A stretch of 64,000 nucleotides of DNA from Hydractinia symbiolongicarpus (taxonomy: Eukaryota > Cnidaria > Hydrozoa > Anthoathecata > Hydractiniidae), in NCBI RefSeq assembly GCF_029227915.1, contig NC_079877.1:8618001-8682000 (forward strand), given 5' to 3'. Under the pieces are notes generated by a model. The model did no database searches. It was not told the origin of the DNA and worked only from the letters and a program-made list of their open reading frames with translations. Shown here in pieces: positions 57,230 through 64,000 of this stretch; position 1 is the first letter of the stretch, and each line of letters opens with the position of its first letter. A program made the translations under genes and the position numbers.

Positions 57230-58537
57230 AAATTTGCGCAGAGCAATTTGCAGCAGCGTTCGTGTCATGTCGGGATGGCCGAGCGGTCTAAGGCGCCAGA
57301 CTCAAGACAAAATGTTCTTCCACTCATCGCGTGGAGAATTCTGGTCCTCGAATGAGGGCGTGGGTTCGAATCCCACTTCCGACAACTTTTCCCTGCCACA
57401 CAAAATTTTAGGCCTAAAATGCAAGTCCACCGAGCCGGATTTGAACCAGCGACCTAAGGATGCCTGAGTGGTATAAGTTCGTCTACAGTCCTCCGCTCTA
57501 CCAACTGAGCTATCGGTGGATGTAGCATCGTACAGTTCTTGTGCAGGACTATGCAGGTCATGTCACGTTTGTAGTATGACGTGGTTTTTAAAATGATGCG
57601 ATAGCTCGCACGTAGCAGAGGGTGGTTTCGATCCACCGACCTCTGGGTTATGGGCCCAGCACGCTTCCTCTGCGCCACTCTGCTGAAGGTAGGTAAGCTG
57701 AAATGTGTCTGATGTAAGGTGTAGTTTAGTATTGCGAACAGCACTCGAACTATGACCTTTTTACCATTTCCAGGGGGATTAGCTCACATGGTAGAGCGCT
57801 CGCTTTGCATGCGAGAGGTACCGGGATCGATGCCCGGATCCTCCAAGACGATGTTTTTAAATTATTTATTTTTATACTAATTTCAGTAGTTGCCAATGGT
57901 CATAAGAGGATTTATGATGCTCCTAAGATTACCTGGTATTAATAATAATAATAATAATAATAATACTAAACCGCGCTGCATATGTCTAGAGCATTTCTTG
58001 CTGTTTAATTTCGCATTGACAGCATACACAGTTTCAGCTTTTAACATGATCGACCGTGTGGCATTCGGGCATTGACGCCATCGTGAACATATTATTTAAA
58101 TATGAACTCGTCCTCGGTAGTATAGTGGTAAGTATCCCCGCCTGTCACGCGGGAGACCGGGGTTCGATTCCCCGCCGGGGAGGTTCTTTTTATCTTGTCA
58201 ATGTTTCGTTTCACGTCAGTAGCGTTCGCGGGACTGTCCGGGAATACAGATTTACGCCCGGTTAGCTCAGTCGGTAGAGCTTCAGACTTTTAATCTGAGG
58301 GTCGCGGGTTCGAGTCCCTCATCGGGCGTAACAATTATTTGGTACGATGGTGAACTAACTTTCACCACAATGTCTTGTCGAAAGAGGATGAATAACGTAA
58401 CATTTGCGGAGTGGCAAAGGCGAAGCAAACTTGATGGGGAACTAGCTCAGATGGTAGAGCGCTCGCTTAGCATGCGAGAGGTACCGGGATCGATGCCCGG
58501 GTTCTCCAATGCCTTTTCCATAGGCGTAAAATAAATG
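57230..58537. repeat. Array unit 45 (1,308 bp)
   Basis: Leu 57269-57384 +, Tyr 57426-57519 -, iMet 57613-57684 -, Ala(TGC) 57773-57845 +, Asp 58111-58182 +, Lys 58256-58328 +, Ala(AGC) 58436-58508 +. (TAA)8. Change: Lys A26T. Confidence 0.97.
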
Positions 58538-58733
58538 AAATTTGCGCAGAGCAATTTGCAGCAGCGTTCGTGTCATGTCGGGATGGCCGAGCGGTCTAAG
58601 GCGCCAGACTCAAGACAAAATGTTCTTCCACTCATCGCGTGGAGAATTCTGGTCCTCGAATGAGGGCGTGGGTTCGAATCCCACTTCCGACAACTTTTCC
58701 CTGCCACACAAAATTTTAGGCCTAAAATGCAAG

Positions 58734-58827
58734 TCCACCGAGCCGGATTTGAACCAGCGACCTAAGGATGCCTGAGTGGTATAAGTTCGTCTACAGTCCT
58801 CCGCTCTACCAACTGAGCTATCGGTGC
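58734..58827 (-). tRNA. tRNA-Tyr(GTA), unit 46, C1G
   Basis: Loss of the C1:G72 identity pair, as in units 22 and 24 but without their other variants. Confidence 0.84.
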
Positions 58828-59415
58828 ATGTAGCATCGTACAGTTCTTGTGCAGGACTATGCAGGTCATGTCACGTTTGTAGTATGACGTGGTTTTTAAA
58901 ATGATGCGATAGCTCGCACGTAGCAGAGGGTGGTTTCGATCCACCGACCTCTGGGTTATGGGCCCAGCACGCTTCCTCTGCGCCACTCTGCTGAAGGTAG
59001 GTAAGCTGAAATGTGTCTGATGTAAGGTGTAGTTTAGTATTGCGAACAGCACTCGAACTATGACCTTTTTACCATTTCCAGGGGGATTAGCTCACATGGT
59101 AGAGCGCTCGCTTTGCATGCGAGAGGTACCGGGATCGATGCCCGGATCCTCCAAGACGATGTTTTTAATTTATTTATTTTTATACTAATTTCAGTAGTTG
59201 CCAATGGTCATAAGAGGATTTATGATGCTCCTAAGATTACCTGGTATTAATAATAATAATAATAATAATACTAAACCGCGCTGCATATGTCTAGAGCATT
59301 TCTTGCTGTTTAATTTCGCATTGACAGTATACACAGTTTCAGCTTTTAACATGATCGACCGTGTGGCATTCGGGCATTGACGCCATCGCGAACATATTAT
59401 TTAAATATGAACTCG

Positions 59416-59487
59416 TCCTCGGTAGTATAGTGGTTAGTATCCCCGCCTGTCACGAGGGAGACCGGGGTTCGATTCCCCGCCGGGGAG
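59416..59487 (+). tRNA. tRNA-Asp(GTC), unit 46, C40A
   Basis: Anticodon-stem pair 30:40 is broken, as in unit 31; the D-loop A to T change is probably neutral. Confidence 0.85.
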
Positions 59488-59842
59488 GTTCTTTTTATCT
59501 TGTCAATGTTTCGTTTCACGTCAGTAGCGTTCGCGGGACTGTCCGGGAATACAGATTTACGCCCGGTTAGCTCAGTTGGTAGAGCATCAGACTTTTAATC
59601 TGAGGGTCGCGGGTTCGAGTCCCTCATCGGGCGTAACAATTATTTGGTACGATGGTGAACTAACTTTCACCACAATGTCTTGTCGAAAGAGGATGAATAA
59701 CGTAACATTTGCGGAGTGGCAAAGGCGAAGCAAACTTGATGGGGAACTAGCTCAGATGGTAGAGCGCTCGCTTAGCAGGCGAGAGGTACCGGGATCGATG
59801 CCCGGGTTCTCCAATGCCTTTTCCATAGGCGTAAAATAAATG

Positions 59843-61144
59843 AAATTTGCGCAGAGCAATTTGCAGCAGCGTTCGTGTCATGTCGGGATGGCCGAGCGGT
59901 CTAAGGCGCCAGACTCAAGACAAAATGTTCTTCCACTCATCGCGTGGAGAATTCTGGTCCTCGAATGAGGGCGTGGGTTCGAATCCCACTTCCGACAACT
60001 TTTCCCTGCCACACAAAATTTTAGGCCTAAAATGCAAGTCCACCGAGCCGGATTTGAACCAGCGACCTAAGGATGCCTGAGTGGTATAAGTTCGTCTACA
60101 GTCCTCCGCTCTACCAACTGAGCTATCGGTGGATGTAGCATCGTACAGTTCTTGTGCAGGACTATGCAGGTCATGTCACGTTTGTAGTATGACGTGGTTT
60201 TTAAAATGATGCGATAGCTCGCACGTAGCAGAGGGTGGTTTCGATCCACCGACCTCTGGGTTATGGGCCCAGCACGCTTCCTCTGCGCCACTCTGCTGAA
60301 GGTAGGTAAGCTGAAATGTGTCTGATGTAAGGTGTAGTTTAGTATTGCGAACAGCACTCGAACTATGACCTTTTTACCATTTCCAGGGGGATTAGCTCAC
60401 ATGGTAGAGCGCTCGCTTTGCATGCGAGAGGTACCGGGATCGATGCCCGGATCCTCCAAGACGATGTTTTTAATTTATTTATTTTTATACTAATTTCAGT
60501 AGTTGCCAATGGTCATAAGAGGATTTATGATGCTCCTAAGATTACCTGGTATTAATAATAATAATAATAATACTAAACCGCGCTGCATATGTCTAGAGCA
60601 TTTCTTGCTGTTTAATTTCGCATTGACAGTATACACAGTTTCAGCTTTTAACATGATCGACCGTGTGGCATTCGGGCATTGACGCCATCGCGAACATATT
60701 ATTTAAATATGAACTCGTCCTCGGTAGTATAGTGGTAAGTATCCCCGCCTGTCACGCGGGAGACCGGGGATCGATTCCCCGCCGGGGAGGTTCTTTTTAT
60801 CTTGTCAATGTTTCGTTTCACGTCAGTAGCGTTCGCGGGACTGTCCGGGAATACAGATTTACGCCCGGTTAGCTCAGTCGGTAGAGCATCAGACTTTTAA
60901 TCTGAGGGTCGCGGGTTCGAGTCCCTCATCGGGCGTAACAATTATTTGGTACGATGGTGAACTAACTTTCACCACAATGTCTTGTCGAAAGAGGATGAAT
61001 AACGTAACATTTGCGGAGTGGCAAAGGCGAAGCAAACTTGATGGGGAACTAGCTCAGATGGTAGAGCGCTCGCTTAGCATGCGAGAGGTACCGGGATCGA
61101 TGCCCGGGTTCTCCAATGCCTTTTCCATAGGCGTAAAATAAATG
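59843..61144. repeat. Array unit 47
   Basis: Leu 59882-59997 +, Tyr 60039-60132 -, iMet 60226-60297 -, Ala(TGC) 60386-60458 +, Asp 60718-60789 +, Lys 60863-60935 +, Ala(AGC) 61043-61115 +. Change: Asp T54A. Confidence 0.97.
60718..60789 (+). tRNA. tRNA-Asp(GTC), unit 47, T54A
   Basis: T54, the ribothymidine site and a B-box base, is A. The array's Ala genes carry A54 normally, so the change may be tolerated. Confidence 0.87.
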
Positions 61145-62446
61145 AAATTTGCGCAGAGCAATTTGCAGCAGCGTTCGTGTCATGTCGGGATGGCCGAGCG
61201 GTCTAAGGCGCCAGACTCAAGACAAAATGTTCTTCCACTCATCGCGTGGAGAATTCTGGTCCTCGAATGAGGGCGTGGGTTCGAATCCCACTTCCGACAA
61301 CTTTTCCCTGCCACACAAAATTTTAGGCCTAAAATGCAAGTCCACCGAGCCGGATTTGAACCAGCGACCTAAGGATGCCTGAGTGGTATAAGTTCGTCTA
61401 CAGTCCTCCGCTCTACCAACTGAGCTATCGGTGGATGTAGCATCGTACAGTTCTTGTGCAGGACTATGCAGGTCATGTCACGTTTGTAGTATGACGTGGT
61501 TTTTAAAATGATGCGATAGCTCGCACGTAGCAGAGGGTGGTTTCGATCCACCGACCTCTGGGTTATGGGCCCAGCACGCTTCCTCTGCGCCACTCTGCTG
61601 AAGGTAGGTAAGCTGAAATGTGTCTGATGTAAGGTGTAGTTTAGTATTGCGAACAGCACTCGAACTATGACCTTTTTACCATTTCCAGGGGGATTAGCTC
61701 ACATGGTAGAGCGCTCGCTTTGCATGCGAGAGGTACCGGGATCGATGCCCGGATCCTCCAAGACGATGTTTTTAATTTATTTATTTTTATACTAATTTCA
61801 GTAGTTGCCAATGGTCATAAGAGGATTTATGATGCTCCTAAGATTACCTGGTATTAATAATAATAATAATAATACTAAACCGCGCTACATATGTCTAGAG
61901 CATTTCTTGCTGTTTAATTTCGCATTGACAGTATACACAGTTTCAGCTTTTAACATGATCGACCGTGTGGCATTCGGGCATTGACGCCATCGCGAACATA
62001 TTATTTAAATATGAACTCGTCCTCGGTAGTATAGTGGTAAGTATCCCCGCCTGTCACGCGGGAGACCGGGGTTCGATTCCCCGCCGGGGAGGTTCTTTTT
62101 ATCTTGTCAATGTTTCGTTTCACGTCAGTAGCGTTCGCAGGACTGTCCGGGAATACAGATTTACGCCCGGTTAGCTCAGTCGGTAGAGCATCAGACTTTT
62201 AATCTGAGGGTCGCGGGTTCGAGTCCCTCATCGGGCGTAACAATTATTTGGTACGATGGTGAACTAACTTTCACCACAATGTCTTGTCGAAAGAGGATGA
62301 ATAACGTAACATTTGCGGAGTGGCAAAGGCGAAGCAAACTTGATGGGGAACTAGCTCAGATGGTAGAGCGCTCGCTTAGCATGCGAGAGGTACCGGGATC
62401 GATGCCCGGGTTCTCCAATGCCTTTTCCATAGGCGTAAAATAAATG
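61145..62446. repeat. Array unit 48
   Basis: Leu 61184-61299 +, Tyr 61341-61434 -, iMet 61528-61599 -, Ala(TGC) 61688-61760 +, Asp 62020-62091 +, Lys 62165-62237 +, Ala(AGC) 62345-62417 +. All tRNAs are consensus; two spacer changes. Confidence 0.97.
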
Positions 62447-63748
62447 AAATTTGCGCAGAGCAATTTGCAGCAGCGTTCGTGTCATGTCGGGATGGCCGAG
62501 CGGTCTAAGGCGCCAGACTCAAGACAAAATGTTCTTCCACTCATCGCGTGGAGAATTCTGGTCCTCGAATGAGGGCGTGGGTTCGAATCCCACTTCCGAC
62601 AACTTTTCCCTGCCACACAAAATTTTAGGCCTAAAATGCAAGTCCACCGAGCCGGATTTGAACCAGCGACCTAAGGATGCCTGAGTGGTATAAGTTCGTC
62701 TACAGTCCTCCGCTCTACCAACTGAGCTATCGGTGGATGTAGCATCGTACAGTTCTTGTGCAGGACTATGCAGGTCATGTCACGTTTGTAGTATGACGTG
62801 GTTTTTAAAATGATGCGATAGCTCGCACGTAGCAGAGGGTGGTTTCGATCCACCGACCTCTGGGTTATGGGCCCAGCACGCTTCCTCTGCGCCACTCTGC
62901 TGAAGGTAGGTAAGCTGAAATGTGTCTGATGTAAGGTGTAGTTTAGTATTGCAAACAGCACTCGAACTATGACCTTTTTACCATTTCCAGGGGGATTAGC
63001 TCACATGGTAGAGCGCTCGCTTTGCATGCGAGAGGTACCGGGATCGATGCCCGGATCCTCCAAGACGATGTTTTTAATTTATTTATTTTTATACTAATTT
63101 CAGTAGTTGCCAATGGTCATAAGAGGATTTATGATGCTCCTAAGATTACCTGGTATTAATAATAATAATAATAATACTAAATTGCGCTGCATATGTCTAG
63201 AGCATTTCTTGCTGTTTAATTTCGCATTGACAGTATACACAGTTTCAGCTTTTAACATGATCGACCGTGTGGCATTCGGGCATTGACGCCATCGCGAACA
63301 TATTATTTAAATATGAACTCGTCCTCGGTAGTATAGTGGTAAGTATCCCCGCCTGTCACGCGGGAGACCGGGGTTCGATTCCCCGCCGGGGAGGTTCTTT
63401 TTATCTTGTCAATGTTTCGTTTCACGTCAGTAGCGTTCGCGGGACTGTCCGGGAATACAGATTTACGCCCGGTTAGCTCAGTCGGTAGAGCATCAGACTT
63501 TTAATCTGAGGGTCGCAGGTTCGAGTCCCTCATCGGGCGTAACAATTATTTGGTACGATGGTGAACTAACTTTCACCACAATGTCTTGTCGAAAGAGGAT
63601 GAATAACGTAACATTTGCGGAGTGGCAAAGGCGAAGCAAACTTGATGGGGAACTAGCTCAGATGGTAGAGCGCTCGCTTAGCATGCGAGAGGTACCGGGA
63701 TCGATGCCCGGGTTCTCCAATGCCTTTTCCATAGGCGTAAAATAAATG
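62447..63748. repeat. Array unit 49
   Basis: Leu 62486-62601 +, Tyr 62643-62736 -, iMet 62830-62901 -, Ala(TGC) 62990-63062 +, Asp 63322-63393 +, Lys 63467-63539 +, Ala(AGC) 63647-63719 +. Change: Lys G51A. Confidence 0.97.
63467..63539 (+). tRNA. tRNA-Lys(TTT), unit 49, G51A
   Basis: Adds an A51:C63 mismatch beside the consensus C50:T64 mismatch in the T stem. Likely weakened. Confidence 0.82.
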
Positions 63749-63787
63749 AAATTTGCGCAGAGCAATTTGCAGCAGCGTTCGTGTCAT

Positions 63788-63903
63788 GTCGGGATGGCCG
63801 AGCGGTCTAAGGCGCCAGACTCAAGACAAAATGTTCTTCCACTCATTGCGTGGAGAATTCTGGTCCTCGAATGAGGGCGTGGGTTCGAATCCCACTTCCG
63901 ACA
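63788..63903 (+). tRNA. tRNA-Leu(CAA), unit 50
   Basis: Complete gene in the truncated last unit. Only the intron differs from consensus. Confidence 0.96.
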
Positions 63904-63944
63904 ACTTTTCCCTGCCACACAAAATTTTAGGCCTAAAATGCAAG

Positions 63945-64000
63945 TCCACCGAGCCGGATTTGAACCAGCGACCTAAGGATGCCTGAGTAGTATAAGTTCG
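63945..64000 (-). tRNA. tRNA-Tyr(GTA), unit 50, partial
   Basis: The window ends inside the intron, so only the 3' half and part of the intron are present. The visible exon is consensus. Confidence 0.93.

Larger units (their letters stand above)
58538..59842. repeat. Array unit 46 (1,305 bp)
   Basis: Leu 58577-58692 +, Tyr 58734-58827 -, iMet 58921-58992 -, Ala(TGC) 59081-59153 +, Asp 59416-59487 +, Lys 59561-59633 +, Ala(AGC) 59741-59813 +. (TAA)7. Changes: Tyr C1G, Asp D-loop A to T and C40A, Lys D-loop C to T, Ala(AGC) T38G. Confidence 0.97.
1..64000. repeat. Tandem tRNA-gene array, about 49.2 copies of a 1,302-bp unit
   Basis: The same roughly 1,302-base sequence recurs head to tail from the first base to the last with no interruption. 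Unit lengths are 1,302 in most copies; 1,305 in units 8, 27, 29 and 46; 1,308 in units 20, 28 and 45; 1,299 in units 23 and 25; 1,229 in unit 26; and 1,301 in unit 41. Multiples of three come from the (TAA)n tract, 1,229 from a 73-base deletion and 1,301 from loss of one T in a terminator. Each unit carries seven tRNA genes, five on + and two on -. No unique sequence appears at either edge, so the array continues outside. Copy number depends on the assembly being right, but private variants shared only by certain units argue against a single unit copied artificially. Confidence 0.98.
63749..64000. repeat. Array unit 50, cut by the window edge
   Basis: First 252 bases only: Leu 63788-63903 + and the 3' part of Tyr 63945-64000 -. 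The Leu intron has the same C to T (r99) as unit 8; the Tyr intron has a private G to A (r241). Confidence 0.97.

Noticed and set aside
1-64000. Recurrent open reading frames of 60-102 codons on both strands in every unit
   Set aside because: They run straight through tRNA genes and spacers: the 77-codon frame covers Leu, the 96-codon minus frame covers Tyr and iMet, and the 69-codon frame covers Asp. Changes in them follow tRNA variants with no coding pattern, and none resembles a known protein.
1-64000. CRISPR array
   Set aside because: The repeat period is about 1.3 kb and the repeated part is tRNA genes; there are no short repeats with unique spacers.
1-64000. Bacterial, phage or organellar tRNA cluster
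   Set aside because: Introns at 37/38, a eukaryotic initiator, no encoded CCA and Pol III T runs all indicate nuclear eukaryotic genes.
1-64000. tRNA-derived SINEs or another mobile element
   Set aside because: The tRNAs are full length with intact introns and stems, in fixed mixed orientation, without A tails, target-site duplications or transposase.
1-64000. Pure assembly artefact from copying one unit
   Set aside because: Units carry many private variants, shared subsets, tract-length differences and a deletion, which a copied unit would not show. The exact copy number still needs read-depth support.
1-64000. 5S rRNA, U6 or other Pol III genes in the spacers
   Set aside because: I looked through each spacer of the unit and saw no recognisable 5S, U6, SRP or other RNA gene.

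Overview
The whole window is one tandem array of a tRNA-gene repeat, with no protein-coding gene. A unit of about 1,302 bp is repeated head to tail 49 times and followed by the first 252 bases of a fiftieth copy. Both window edges fall inside the array, so its true length and flanks cannot be seen. Units below are numbered from the left. Unit n starts at the A-rich block about 39 bases upstream of tRNA-Leu, and r gives the position inside a 1,302-base unit.

Each unit holds seven tRNA genes in fixed order: Leu(CAA) with a 32-nt intron (+, r40-155), Tyr(GTA) with a 21-nt intron (-, r197-290), initiator Met(CAT) (-, r384-455), Ala(TGC) (+, r544-616), Asp(GTC) (+, r876-947), Lys(TTT) (+, r1021-1093) and Ala(AGC) (+, r1201-1273). 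That gives 344 complete tRNA genes and one cut by the right edge. No spacer reaches 300 bases. The longest, r617-875, carries a T-rich Pol III terminator region and a (TAA)n microsatellite whose length explains most unit-length differences. Every tRNA position is listed in the unit entries. The seven genes of unit 12, all consensus, are described in full as models, and copies with notable changes have their own entries.

The genes are nuclear and eukaryotic. None encodes the 3' CCA, both introns lie between tRNA positions 37 and 38, Met is the eukaryotic initiator type (A1:U72, A54, three G:C pairs below the anticodon loop), and T4-T5 runs follow most genes. The near match of Asp, Tyr, initiator Met and Leu(CAA) to animal tRNAs suggests a metazoan (inference from remembered family sequences, no search run).

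The units are nearly identical but not clones. About 87 of the 344 tRNA copies differ from consensus in the mature sequence by my reading. Shared private variants reveal recent recombination: units 22-23 are duplicated as 24-25, units 3-4-5 show an off-register duplication, and units 2 and 6 share a multi-variant block. Notable single events are a 73-bp deletion reaching the initiator gene in unit 26, an initiator gene with anticodon AAT in unit 18, loss of the G3:U70 alanine identity pair in unit 40, and loss of a Pol III terminator in unit 41. All units lack a T4 between Lys and Ala(AGC), which suggests a two-gene transcript.
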